The notes beneath the pieces are model-generated. The model had not been told where the DNA came from and made no database searches. It saw only the letters and a program-made list of their open reading frames with translations. A stretch of DNA of 41,826 nt from JAAYHC01 sp964483175 (GTDB taxonomy: Bacteria > Bacillota > UBA5301). Position 1 is the stretch's first letter; the number at the start of each line of letters is the position of its first letter. The translations under genes and the position numbers were made by a program. The stretch spans positions 1 through 41,826 of the forward strand of contig CAZAAT010000009.1 of the NCBI GenBank assembly GCA_964483175.1, given 5' to 3'. This document shows positions 30,152 through 38,510 of this stretch, piece after piece.

Positions 30152-31993
30152 CTATGCGCTATAGCCTAATAAGCGAACCGCATTAACTATAACCAGCAGA
30201 ACACTTGCCTCGTGAACCAACATTCCAAATGACAAGTTTACTGTTTTAACCAAAACTCCGAAGAGTAACAGCCCCGCCACCAATAGGGCAAAAATGATGT
30301 TTTGCTTCAGATTTCTGACCGTGGCCCGGCTTAGACCAATCGCATGTGCTAACTGTCTGATCTGTGCGGACATTAATACCACATCTGCTGTTTCCATGGC
30401 TACATCCGTTCCTGCACCGCCGATAGCAATTCCAACATCTGCTGAAGCCAGCGCAGGTGCATCGTTTACACCGTCGCCAACCATCGCCACAGCCCCATAT
30501 TTTTCACGCAACTCATTCAGGACCTTCACCTTATCTTCCGGAAGCAACTCGGCGTAATACTCATCAATTTCCAGTTGCTCAGAGATAGACTTAGCCGTGC
30601 CTGGGTTGTCCCCGGTCAACATCGCGATCTTGGCTATACCCAATCGTTTCAAGGTGGCAATTAGTGATTTAGCATCTTCCCGGACTGTGTCAGCGATTGA
30701 AATTACCCCTAAGACTTCAGTTAGGTTCCCAACGATAATCGCTGTTTGTCCCTTTTCTTCCTCACTATCGAGATACTCCTGAACGCCTTCTAAGGATACA
30801 TTGTTGTCGGTAAATAGCTTGCGGTTACCTATTAATAAGGTTTCTCCAGCTATTACCGCTCTCAGGCCATGCCCAGTGATCATCTCCGCCTCAGCCGGAG
30901 TTTCGGTTATCGGGCCCAAGTCTTTTTCGGCCCTTTCGATAATAGCTCTGGCCAACGGATGTTCGGAGTAACTTTCACCAATCGCCGCCAAGCGCAATAG
31001 TTCCTTTTCGTCAATACCGTATGCCTTGATTTTGGTAACTCCTGGTTTACCAACGGTCAGCGTACCGGTCTTATCAAAAGCAAGCACTTTACTTTTCCCC
31101 AGGTTTTCCATGATTTCGCCGCCCTTAATTAAGACCCCGTGTTTAGCTCCGTTGCCTATACCAGCCACTATCGACACTGGAGCCGAAATAACTAGCGCAC
31201 CCGGACAAGCAATTACCAACAAGGTTAAAGCAAGCACCAAATCTCTAGATACGAGGTAAATCAAGACAGCTAAAACGATAATGGAGGGGGTATAGTAACG
31301 CGAGAACCGCTCCAAGAACTTTTGAGTGTTCGCTTTCTTGTCTTGAGCTTCCTCGACCATCTGCAGGATTCTAGCAAAGGTCGTATCCTCGCCAACCCGA
31401 TCGGCTCTAACTTTCAGATAGCCGGATTCGATAATCGTGCCCGAAAAGACACTATCCTCAGGTTCTTTGGATAATGGGATCGATTCACCGGTGATCGCAG
31501 CTTGGTTTACATAGGCTGTTCCCTCTAGCACCATGCCATCTACGGGGATTTTCTCGCCCGGTTTGACGATTACTACATCTCCGGCCACAACATCCTCCGG
31601 GCTGATTTCCACCTCAACGCCATCTCGCAATACTCTCGCTGTATCTGGAGCCAGCTCCAATAAGGCTTTAATCGAGGATCGGGTTTTTTCAATGGTGCGT
31701 GCTTCCAAATAGTCACCCAGCATGAACAGGAAGGTGACCGCTGCAGCTTCCCAATATTCCCCGATCGCCAGTGCCCCAATTACAGCGATTGAGACTAGAG
31801 AGTCAATCCCGAGAATTTTATACTTTAGCGCTCCAACAGCTCTTTTCAGAATGGGAATACCTGCTACGATTGTTGCGCCAAGCATTATTAAATTGGTAAT
31901 GACTGTCGCCTCTGTAGTATTCCTAAGGACGAAGGCTAAAGCAACAAGCACACCTGAAATTTGGACTCTGCGCACCTTGCTTAATCCGGCCAT
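30152..31993 (-). CDS. Heavy-metal-translocating P1B-type ATPase
   Basis: This 613-residue metal exporter has eight membrane helices, the phosphatase loop TGESIPLS, the phosphorylation site DKTGTLT, the P1B-specific His-Pro pair in SEHPLA and GDGVNDAP. The metal-binding helix reads ACPGALVISAPV, where most Zn/Cd and Cu pumps have Cys-Pro-Cys. That makes metal choice unclear: the overall resemblance is to the Zn/Cd/Co group. The usual N-terminal metal-binding domain is absent and is instead encoded by the small gene just upstream. The start is ATG 31993. The gene converges on the FNR-like regulator. Confidence 0.92.
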   Translation of the reverse strand: MAGLSKVRRVQISGVLVALAFVLRNTTEATVITNLIMLGATIVAGIPILKRAVGALKYKILGIDSLVSIAVIGALAIGEYWEAAAVTFLFMLGDYLEARTIEKTRSSIKALLELAPDTARVLRDGVEVEISPEDVVAGDVVIVKPGEKIPVDGMVLEGTAYVNQAAITGESIPLSKEPEDSVFSGTIIESGYLKVRADRVGEDTTFARILQMVEEAQDKKANTQKFLERFSRYYTPSIIVLAVLIYLVSRDLVLALTLLVIACPGALVISAPVSIVAGIGNGAKHGVLIKGGEIMENLGKSKVLAFDKTGTLTVGKPGVTKIKAYGIDEKELLRLAAIGESYSEHPLARAIIERAEKDLGPITETPAEAEMITGHGLRAVIAGETLLIGNRKLFTDNNVSLEGVQEYLDSEEEKGQTAIIVGNLTEVLGVISIADTVREDAKSLIATLKRLGIAKIAMLTGDNPGTAKSISEQLEIDEYYAELLPEDKVKVLNELREKYGAVAMVGDGVNDAPALASADVGIAIGGAGTDVAMETADVVLMSAQIRQLAHAIGLSRATVRNLKQNIIFALLVAGLLLFGVLVKTVNLSFGMLVHEASVLLVIVNAVRLLGYSA

Positions 31994-32022
31994 AATCTCC
32001 CCCCTCCATTAGTACAGCTTTT

Positions 32023-32238
32023 TTACTTCTCTCCTAGCACCTTATATCCTAACGATTCGATCGTTTCCCGGATCTTATCCGAACTGACAACAGTTTCATC
32101 AAAGCTCACCTTAGCCTTGCTTGAGTTAAACAGGACCTCGGACTCGGTTACACCGGCAGTCTTTTTTAGTGCCCCCTCAATCTTGGCTAAACACGATGGA
32201 CAGGTCAAAGTCTCCAGCTGATACGTTTTAGTAGTCAT
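32023..32238 (-). CDS. Heavy-metal-associated (HMA) domain protein
   Basis: This soluble 71-residue ferredoxin-fold protein has the metal site TCPSCLAKIE (Cys-x2-Cys). It is the size of CopZ-type chaperones. It lies 29 bases upstream of the P1B ATPase, which lacks its own N-terminal metal-binding domain, so it probably delivers the metal to the pump or stands in for that domain. Its ATG at 32238 follows AGGAGG. Without the MTCxxC context of copper chaperones the metal is open; zinc, cadmium and copper are all possible. Confidence 0.93.
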   Translation of the reverse strand: MTTKTYQLETLTCPSCLAKIEGALKKTAGVTESEVLFNSSKAKVSFDETVVSSDKIRETIESLGYKVLGEK

Positions 32239-32306
32239 AAAATACCGCCTCCTAATTTTTTAGTTGTGTCTTTATTATGTCGTTATTGGTCTAATCAAGC
32301 TATGAT

Positions 32307-33527
32307 TCAAATCACGTTTTGCAACCTTATTATCTCCGCATTGATCTTTTCCACATCTCCAGCTCGCACCGGTTCATCAGCAATCCGATATTTCTCTTTC
32401 AGTTTCAAGATCCGGTAGACACTCTGATTTAGCCGATCCTCAGAAATCTCACCTGATTTGGCCGCCGCTGTAATGGCTTTGATCACCGCCTCTTCGAGCA
32501 GATAGTCGTGACAGACCAACACGATGTCGCTACCGGCCTTAATCGACCGAACCGCAGCCTCGCCAATCTCAAAGTTGTTGACAATAGCCCCCATCGTCAA
32601 ATCATCGGTGATCACCACACCGGTAAAGCCGAGCTCACTTCGTAACAGATCGGTAATGATCGCAGGGGAAAAAGTCGCTGGATTATCCGGGTCAATCTGG
32701 GGCAACAGAATATGTGCTATCATCACAGCATCCGCGCCTTTTTTTATCGCCTGCTCAAACGGGGGTAGTTCCAAAGCTTTCAGACGCTCTAGATCATTGT
32801 CAACCCTGGGCAATCCGACATGGGAATCGACCGCTGTATCACCGTGGCCGGGGAAATGCTTGACCACCGAGATCACCCCCTCAGCCTGGAGGCCCTTCAT
32901 GGTCTGAATTCCAAGCGAGCTTACGACCTGAGGCTCTGATCCAAAGGCTCGATCGCCGATAACCGGGTTATCCGGATTGCTATTCACATCTAAAACCGGA
33001 GCAAAGTTCAGATTAAGCCCGATCGCTTTGACTATTTGCGCCAAAACCTTACCCACTTGAAGCGCTAAATCAGGATCATTACGCTCCCCGATACTACGAC
33101 TAGTAGGAAGCCGGGCAAAATCGGCAGGCGCCCGGGAAACCCGGCCACCTTCCTCATCAACCCCGAGAAACAGGGGAATTTTATTAACCGCATTTCTAGC
33201 CTTGAGCGCATTAACCAGGTTGATAGCCTGATCGACACTGCGAATATTTCGCTTAAAGAGAATAAAACCACCAACCTGATAGGTTTCGATGAGCCTGGTG
33301 GCCCGCTCATCCAACTCGTAACCTTCGAGTCCGACGACAACTAATTGGCCGACCTTCTCTTCGATGCTCATCCCGGCAATTATCCGCTGCAGATCATCGA
33401 CATCTTCACGATCCTCAGCTTGCGGCGGTACGGGGGTTGACGGCTTGTGGCGATCCTGGATTACTAGATATCCAATCACCGCAGCTACTGCTATGATTAG
33501 TATTAGAGCTAAGATCTTTCGGTGCAT
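32307..33527 (-). CDS. Family 3 glycoside hydrolase, NagZ-like beta-N-acetylhexosaminidase
   Basis: This 406-residue enzyme has an N-terminal membrane anchor (LALILIIAVAAVIGYLVI), so it acts outside the membrane. Catalytic motifs of NagZ enzymes are present: KHFPGHG at 223-229, the Asp-Ser-His at 234-236 that donates the proton, and ITDDLTMGAI with nucleophile Asp308. These enzymes remove N-acetylglucosamine from muropeptides during wall turnover. The C-terminal half of the family's second domain is absent, as in single-domain NagZ. It is divergent from the DUF3221 lipoprotein-like gene. The start is ATG 33527. Confidence 0.93.
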   Translation of the reverse strand: MHRKILALILIIAVAAVIGYLVIQDRHKPSTPVPPQAEDREDVDDLQRIIAGMSIEEKVGQLVVVGLEGYELDERATRLIETYQVGGFILFKRNIRSVDQAINLVNALKARNAVNKIPLFLGVDEEGGRVSRAPADFARLPTSRSIGERNDPDLALQVGKVLAQIVKAIGLNLNFAPVLDVNSNPDNPVIGDRAFGSEPQVVSSLGIQTMKGLQAEGVISVVKHFPGHGDTAVDSHVGLPRVDNDLERLKALELPPFEQAIKKGADAVMIAHILLPQIDPDNPATFSPAIITDLLRSELGFTGVVITDDLTMGAIVNNFEIGEAAVRSIKAGSDIVLVCHDYLLEEAVIKAITAAAKSGEISEDRLNQSVYRILKLKEKYRIADEPVRAGDVEKINAEIIRLQNVI

Positions 33528-33688
33528 TGACTTCTCTCCCTCTGTAGTCTTCGTTGCAGGTCAATTGCTTGCACATGGTACCTATTGGGAAATTGTCCAT
33601 CAACTTACTTGAACCTTTTTTCTCTTGCCCGCGTCTAACTAGTAAATCCCAGAAAGAAGAGCATATTGTTTTCAAAGGAGGAAGGTTC

Positions 33689-34447
33689 GTGAAGAAAAAA
33701 GCTTTTGTGTTAATGATCTCGTTACTAGTCCTTGTTACTCTGATCTCCACCGTATACGCCGCAACGCCGGTAAAAGTATCCCCTAGCGAAGGGGAAAACA
33801 CCTATGCGGAAATAGAGTTGCTTAAATCGCAGGTGGCCCGGTTAGAATCAGCCTTAATCCAAGATAACCCTCAGGATGCCGCCGAGGCCTGGGCTACCGC
33901 GGTCAAAACCAGAAATGGCGCCTGGCAATATGCGCTGATGACACCAGAACTCAGAGCAGAAAATCGCCAGCAATTAATTGAAAACAACTGGAGCACCGGA
34001 ACCTCCAGTCCGTGGATCGATAGTTTTACCGTAGTTGAACGGGAGAAAGTTGATGCCGAAACCTACATCTATGACATTAGCTATGCCTATCTCGATTCGA
34101 CCGGGGCAACTTTTAGCACGCCTGAAACCGTTGTGATCAAAGAATCAGACGGAAAATGGTTAATTGAATCTGTCGAACCAACCCCCGATATTTGCGGGGA
34201 GATTACTGAAATATCGAAGCAAGGTGAGCTAATCCGCATCTTTGTCGAGGATAAAAATGCCGTGAGTACCTATGATAAGGCCTATGTTGCCATTACCGAT
34301 GAGACCAAGATCTATGAAGGCAGAACTGACAAAATCATCGCTGCTAATCAGCTAAAAGAAGGCTCACTGGTTGAAATCGTTTTCAGCGGCCCAGCACTGA
34401 TGTCATACCCAGTCCAAGTCGGGGCCGGAACTATTAGGGTATATTAA
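33689..34447 (+). CDS. Exported DUF3221-type protein
   Basis: This 252-residue protein has a cleavable signal peptide (KKKAFVLMISLLVLVTLIS...VYAA). A short coiled segment and an NTF2-like region (about 45-160, AAEAWATAVKTRNGAWQYALM) follow. The C-terminal beta-barrel resembles DUF3221: GEITEISKQGELIRIFVE, ITDETKIYEG and LKEGSLVEIVFSG. The function of such domains is unknown; they occur in Bacillota envelope proteins. GTG 33689 is chosen because AAAGGAGG lies nine bases upstream; the longer frame from 33554 would bury the signal peptide. It converges with niaR, overlapping at the stop codons. Confidence 0.88.
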   Translation: MKKKAFVLMISLLVLVTLISTVYAATPVKVSPSEGENTYAEIELLKSQVARLESALIQDNPQDAAEAWATAVKTRNGAWQYALMTPELRAENRQQLIENNWSTGTSSPWIDSFTVVEREKVDAETYIYDISYAYLDSTGATFSTPETVVIKESDGKWLIESVEPTPDICGEITEISKQGELIRIFVEDKNAVSTYDKAYVAITDETKIYEGRTDKIIAANQLKEGSLVEIVFSGPALMSYPVQVGAGTIRVY

Positions 34448-34977
34448 TTATCGGCTTCCACCAAAAAGCCCAGCCGGCGCAGCTCATTAGCGATAGCCTC
34501 CAGGTCGGATTCATGATTTGCCTCAACAGTATGCAGGTGGACCCCTTCTCGCAACACGAGGAGGGGTTCCGCGTTAGAGGAGATTAAACGGTGAATGAAA
34601 TCTTGGACATCGCGACGAGACCTGACCATTAAGGCCCCGGTAAGATCTCCGTAGACCGGATGTTCGACGATAACATCCAGTACCCGGCCGCCAAAATCTA
34701 CGATGGCGTTTAACTCTGCTTCAATAGCTTTCGGGTCGGCCAGATGGCAGACCACAAAATTACGCCGAGCCACTTTTGCCTTTGCAAAGCTGGCTGGTTG
34801 TACGTACCCTTGAGGGGTAGCAACAATCGAATGACCGGCGGCACGCAAAATAGCGATATCCTGTACAATGACCTGCCGGGTTACGGCAAATTTCTTGGCA
34901 AGATATGCCCCGGTTATCGGCTCGTTTGTCTTAGAAATCAGGGCTAAAATCTGAGCTCTACGGCTGGTGGCGTTAAT
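34444..34977 (-). CDS. niaR: Niacin-responsive transcriptional repressor NiaR (3H domain)
   Basis: This 177-residue repressor has an N-terminal helix-turn-helix (RRAQILALISKTNEPITGAY, then KKFAVTRQVIVQDIAILR). A C-terminal 3H domain binds niacin through metal and His ligands (HLADPKAIE, EHPVYGDLTG, LREGVHLHTV). An ATG/GTG/TTG start is found only at TTG 34848, which would delete the DNA-binding half. The frame continues upstream to an ATT at 34977, placed four bases after GGAGGGGAG, giving the full family length; I infer an ATT start. It is divergent from niaX with the operator between. Confidence 0.9.
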   Translation of the reverse strand: MNATSRRAQILALISKTNEPITGAYLAKKFAVTRQVIVQDIAILRAAGHSIVATPQGYVQPASFAKAKVARRNFVVCHLADPKAIEAELNAIVDFGGRVLDVIVEHPVYGDLTGALMVRSRRDVQDFIHRLISSNAEPLLVLREGVHLHTVEANHESDLEAIANELRRLGFLVEADN

Positions 34978-35028
34978 TGTTCTCCCCTCCCACGAATAAG
35001 TTTGTCACCGAAATCACGAATCCCTCTC

Positions 35029-35057
35029 TTGCAATTGCGTATCCTGCGCAATATAAT
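35029..35057 (+). promoter_or_regulatory. Promoter of niaX
   Basis: A -35 TTGCAA (35029-35034) and a perfect -10 TATAAT (35052-35057) are 17 bases apart. Transcription would start near 35064, inside the operator, so a bound repressor would block it. Confidence 0.8.
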
Positions 35058-35061
35058 ATCG

Positions 35062-35083
35062 TGTATATACAGGTGTATATACA
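35062..35083. promoter_or_regulatory. Probable NiaR operator
   Basis: Two copies of the self-complementary decamer TGTATATACA (35062-35071 and 35074-35083) are separated by GG. The whole is a 22-base inverted repeat broken only at its central GG, with a 12-base period. It sits over the niaX start of transcription and upstream of niaR. Niacin repressors are known to bind palindromes next to niacin transport and salvage genes. Confidence 0.8.
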
Positions 35084-35106
35084 TGGATAAAGAGGGGTAC
35101 GAGATT

Positions 35107-35586
35107 ATGCAACCACGCGAAATGGTCTTTGGCGCACTGCTTACCGCCTTGGCGATGTTAATCCCAACAGTTTTCCAGGGCTTTTTAGCTATCTATCTGC
35201 CCCCATTTACGGCTACGCTGGGGGCACACCTACCATCCATGTTAGCCATGTTTATCAGCCCGTTAACAGCCGTAATGGTGGGGATTGGTTCCACTTTAGG
35301 CTTTGCCTTCACCCTTGGTCCGCTAGTAGCAGCCCGCGCTGCCACGCACATAGTATTTGGGCTAGTGGGAGCTTTACTTTTTGCCAGAGGATTATCTGCT
35401 TCGCGGGTGCTCCTGGCAACCTTACCTTTGCACGCTCTGCTAGAAGCATTGATCGTGATCCCATTTGGGTTCAGCCTTTATGATGCCGGGGTTGTTGTCG
35501 GTGTTGGCACTGCAATCCATCATGGTATCGATGCTGTTATCGCGTTAACAATCCGTAAAGCATTAATACAGGCAAACCTTCTATAA
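35107..35586 (+). CDS. niaX: Niacin ECF transporter S component, NiaX-like
   Basis: This 159-residue membrane protein with about five helices is of the ECF transporter S-component type. The N-terminal MVFGALLTALAMLIPTVF and the central GAHLPSMLAMFISPLTAVMVGIG are typical. It would bind niacin and hand it to the shared EcfAAT energising module, which is not in this window. Divergent niaR and the operator support niacin as the ligand. ATG 35107 follows AGAGGGG; earlier in-frame starts at 35002 and 35083 fall before or inside the operator. A terminator follows. Confidence 0.88.
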   Translation: MQPREMVFGALLTALAMLIPTVFQGFLAIYLPPFTATLGAHLPSMLAMFISPLTAVMVGIGSTLGFAFTLGPLVAARAATHIVFGLVGALLFARGLSASRVLLATLPLHALLEALIVIPFGFSLYDAGVVVGVGTAIHHGIDAVIALTIRKALIQANLL

Positions 35587-35639
35587 ATGCTATCTTATAG
35601 CCAAACAGGCTTCTGCAATATCTCAGCTTCCACGAATTG

Positions 35640-35670
35640 AAAAGGAGAGACCAAGTAGGTCTCCCCTTTT
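35640..35670 (+). terminator. Intrinsic terminator after niaX
   Basis: AAAAGGAGAGACC (35640-35652) and GGTCTCCCCTTTT (35658-35670) form a 13-base stem with one A-C mismatch. It ends in TTTT between niaX and the convergent SDR gene, and its A-run would also let it act on the minus strand. Confidence 0.85.
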
Positions 35671-35708
35671 ATCTTCTAGCTAGCTCGCCATAAAAATATG
35701 CATTCCGC

Positions 35709-36473
35709 TTACATCGCCGTGTAGCCACCGTCAATGGATAGAACTACACCGGTTACGAAGGAAGATGCATCCGAGGCCAACCACAAACTTCCCTGGGCCA
35801 CCTCGATCGCTTTCCCAAATCGGCCTAACATGCTCAAGCGTTTCGCGTATTCTACTGGATCTAAATTGAATTGCTCTAAGGCCCCCCGCAACATGGGCGT
35901 GTCAATTGCTCCCGGCGCAATTGAGTTTACTCTGATACCATGATGTGAATAGTCGAGGGCCGCACTCTTCGTTAAGCCGATCACACCATGTTTGGCTGCG
36001 ATATAAGCAGGGTTGCTTGGTTGCGGGCGGATACCGCTACAAGAAGAGATATTGATGATCGAACCGCCTTTGCCCTGCTTGATCATTTCCCTTAGTTCAT
36101 ATTTCAGGCATAGAGCAACCCCTGTTAAGTCCACGGCCAACAAAGCATCCCAGCTTTTTTCATCTAATTCAGCTAGCGGCTTATCATCCGGTGTGCGAGC
36201 TGCGTTATTGACAGCGACATTAAGACTACCGAAAGTATCAACAGCAAATTGGACCATGGCCTCGACTTGTTGAGAGTTGGAAACATCAACATGTACAAAA
36301 GCTGCCGTGCCCCCGGCATCATTGATCTTTTGAGCCTGTTGCTTGCCCAATTCATCATTAAAGTCGGCAATAACAACTTTGGCTCCCTCCGTGGCAAAGA
36401 GTTCGGCGGTCGCAGCACCCATACCCATTGCTGCCCCGGTAATCACGGCTACTTTTCCACTTAAAACACCCAT
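35709..36473 (-). CDS. Short-chain dehydrogenase/reductase (FabG/glucose dehydrogenase-like)
   Basis: This classical SDR of 254 residues is NAD(P)-dependent and cytoplasmic. Visible are the cofactor motif TGAAMGMGAATAELF, the NNAAR segment, the catalytic Ser in NISSCSG and Tyr-x3-Lys in YIAAK, and the C-terminal TGVVLSIDGGYTAM. An Asp at the end of beta-2 (VIADFND) suggests preference for NAD over NADP. The substrate cannot be read. ATG 36473 is chosen because AGGGGGAG precedes it; ATG 36491 is an alternative. It stands alone between two terminators. Confidence 0.93.
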   Translation of the reverse strand: MGVLSGKVAVITGAAMGMGAATAELFATEGAKVVIADFNDELGKQQAQKINDAGGTAAFVHVDVSNSQQVEAMVQFAVDTFGSLNVAVNNAARTPDDKPLAELDEKSWDALLAVDLTGVALCLKYELREMIKQGKGGSIINISSCSGIRPQPSNPAYIAAKHGVIGLTKSAALDYSHHGIRVNSIAPGAIDTPMLRGALEQFNLDPVEYAKRLSMLGRFGKAIEVAQGSLWLASDASSFVTGVVLSIDGGYTAM

Positions 36474-36683
36474 AATTCTCCCCCTAAACAATTAGTCACT
36501 TCTTCTCCATAAATTTACAATAGGATAGTAATAGTCTAGCTGTTTACGAAGTTCATTGCAAGATAAGCAAATGTGAAAATTGTTTCGTCTTATTCATCAC
36601 GAAATTCTTAGCTATTCGGATTGATCTATCTTGCAAAGATAATCGGACTCATCAGGGGGGATAGGAAGACATCGCAAGCAAAA

Positions 36684-36708
36684 GGGCACTCATGAATCCA
36701 TGGTGCCC
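36684..36708 (-). terminator. Terminator after the YedF-like gene
   Basis: On the minus strand GGGCAC and GTGCCC (36708-36703 and 36689-36684) form a stem of at least six pairs with a 13-base loop. TTTTGCTTGC follows. It lies just downstream of the YedF-like stop at 36720. The remaining bases to 36474 show no gene. Confidence 0.75.
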
Positions 36709-36719
36709 CTGGGTCTGCT

Positions 36720-37055
36720 TTATACTGTTACAACTTGATTTCCGGCCAGCCGCTCGGTGATGTCGTGAATATTGGAGATTTTACCGAAAGCTAATTTATC
36801 CTTTAAGCCATAGAAGTCTAAGCAAGTTCCACAGGAGAGTATTTCAACACCCTTTTGCTCGAGAATTGCCAAAGAATCTGCCACTTCACTGACAATTGAC
36901 GGCAGTTTAACCCCGGAGTTAATGAAGATAATACCAGCCGGCGGTTCATCGTAATTAGCGACTGTATGCAGGAAATTCCGCATTAACAGCTCCCCAAGTT
37001 CATCATTTCCTTGCCCCAAATATTCTGAGCGGATAAAATAATATAAGCCTGGCAA
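36720..37055 (-). CDS. YedF-like DsrE-fold protein without TusA domain
   Basis: This 111-residue protein matches the C-terminal DsrE/DsrF-like half of the selenium-metabolism protein YedF. Signs are the start YYFIRSEYLGQGNDELGELLM, the middle PAGIIFINSGVKL and the Cys pair LSCGTCLDFYGL. Full YedF has an extra N-terminal TusA (SirA) domain of about 75 residues, which is missing here. It starts at TTG 37055 after AAGGAGG. It may handle sulfur or selenium through the Cys pair. No selD or other selenium gene is nearby. It lies 24 bases after the alarmone synthetase gene and may be cotranscribed. Confidence 0.82.
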   Translation of the reverse strand: MPGLYYFIRSEYLGQGNDELGELLMRNFLHTVANYDEPPAGIIFINSGVKLPSIVSEVADSLAILEQKGVEILSCGTCLDFYGLKDKLAFGKISNIHDITERLAGNQVVTV

Positions 37056-37079
37056 AAATAACCCTCCTTGATTAGCTTA

Positions 37080-37823
37080 TTATTTATCTGAATTCAACCG
37101 GAGTTGAATGAAATCCGGTGGAATGAAAAATCTCTCCTCAGCGATAAAGATTTCAGCGGACTCAGGCTCTGAATTGTCCTTTTTGATCTTGTCCACCTCT
37201 TGACTAAGATGCTCCATTTTTTCATCTAACTGAGCTGCTTGTTCTGCGGCCTCTTTAAGCTCATCCAACAATTGTTGGGGCACTTGCCGGCCATATTTGT
37301 AATAGATTTTATGTTCAAGACTAGCCCAGAAATCCATCGCAATAGTACGAATTTGCACTTCTACACAGACATTTTCTTCCCGATCGGACATAAAGACCGG
37401 TATCTCCACCAGCAAATGCAAGCTCCGATAGCCATTGGGTTTAGGCTCTTTTATATAATCTTTGATCTTTATTACTTTGATATCTTTCTGCTGTTGAAGC
37501 ATTTCGCTGACCTTATACACATCGGAGAGGAATGAACAAGTGATGCGAATCCCCGCAATATCTTGAACATTCTCTTTGATCGCAGTAAGTGAAAGTTCAC
37601 AGCCTTTGCCATAAACCTTCCTGAGAATACTCTCCGGAGACTTAAGCCGCGATTTAACATGTTCAATCGGATTATAATCATGAACATATTGAAACTCTTG
37701 TTGCAAAATGTTGATTTTAGTATTCATCTCATCTAAAGCAAATTTGTACGAGATCAGAAAACGGGTCAGCTCACTTTTTAGCAATCTGAGTTTAGGGATG
37801 TTGTCAATTCGCAGCTTTCCCAT
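37080..37823 (-). CDS. Small alarmone synthetase (GTP pyrophosphokinase)
   Basis: This 247-residue RelA/SpoT-type synthetase has no hydrolase or TGS/ACT regulatory domain. It makes (p)ppGpp from ATP and GTP or GDP. The catalytic elements are VKSRLKSPESILRK (56-69), DIAGIRI (88-94), EPKPNGYRSLH (126-136), VEVQIRT (154-160) and EHKIYYK (170-176). A C-terminal coiled coil (about 185-215) probably supports oligomers as in YjbM. The start is ATG 37823. It sits downstream of the DUF2238-like gene by 32 bases. Confidence 0.93.
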   Translation of the reverse strand: MGKLRIDNIPKLRLLKSELTRFLISYKFALDEMNTKINILQQEFQYVHDYNPIEHVKSRLKSPESILRKVYGKGCELSLTAIKENVQDIAGIRITCSFLSDVYKVSEMLQQQKDIKVIKIKDYIKEPKPNGYRSLHLLVEIPVFMSDREENVCVEVQIRTIAMDFWASLEHKIYYKYGRQVPQQLLDELKEAAEQAAQLDEKMEHLSQEVDKIKKDNSEPESAEIFIAEERFFIPPDFIQLRLNSDK

Positions 37824-37855
37824 GTAAATACTCCTTATTTCGCAGAGAGTTCGTC

Positions 37856-38470
37856 TTAGTCTTCGAAGCGTACTAAATATTTGGCCACAATATTAATCTG
37901 GCCCTTTTCTTCGAAATAGCCCAGCACCGCAAAGACCAGAGCCCCGAGCGTATCCAAGATTAAGTCGATCATGGTATCATCAAGACTGCCTCTTTGCATG
38001 AAAAAACCAAAGAATTTATCCATGGCGTACTCGTAAATCTCCCAGACAGTTCCGATCGTAACAGCAAAACAAAAGCTAAATAGGGCTACAAAAAAGGGGG
38101 TCAACTCGACATTGAGTTTTTTGTTTTCGTTCAGATAACTAACGATTAAATAGCCCATGTTTCCAAAGATTAACCCGGATACGGCATGTAAAAGTTTATC
38201 CCACCACCAAAAACGGAAATAAAACTCGTTTAACTCTCCCAAAAACAAGGCCGCGTAAATAAAGATGACCAAGACAACTTCAAAATCATCAGGAATATCC
38301 ATTTTAAAACGGCGTTCATAGATCGAAGGCAGGTTTACGATCAGCAAGGTGAAAATAGCAAATGCAAGATTAGCCCATTCCCGCTCCACGACCGCTATTA
38401 CCATGGCTACAATTATCGATAACTGGAGAATAGCGTAAATGGCTATTCTAATTTTTTCGTTCTTTTTCAT
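37856..38470 (-). CDS. DUF2238/YjdF-like membrane protein
   Basis: This 204-residue membrane protein has six hydrophobic segments. It has the motifs WWWDKLLHAVSG, GTVWEIYEYAMD and DDTMIDLILDTLGAL, whose charged residues lie within or at the edge of helices. These resemble the DUF2238 (YjdF) family; its function is unknown. The paired Asp/His and Glu residues could bind a metal or lipid head group. ATG 38470 follows a GGGTTGAAAGATG context with a weak site. It is between the GT8 and alarmone synthetase genes in one direction and may share their transcript. Confidence 0.8.
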   Translation of the reverse strand: MKKNEKIRIAIYAILQLSIIVAMVIAVVEREWANLAFAIFTLLIVNLPSIYERRFKMDIPDDFEVVLVIFIYAALFLGELNEFYFRFWWWDKLLHAVSGLIFGNMGYLIVSYLNENKKLNVELTPFFVALFSFCFAVTIGTVWEIYEYAMDKFFGFFMQRGSLDDTMIDLILDTLGALVFAVLGYFEEKGQINIVAKYLVRFED

Positions 38471-38510
38471 CTTTCAACCCCAACACCCATATTACCAGTA
38501 CGTCGGAGAC

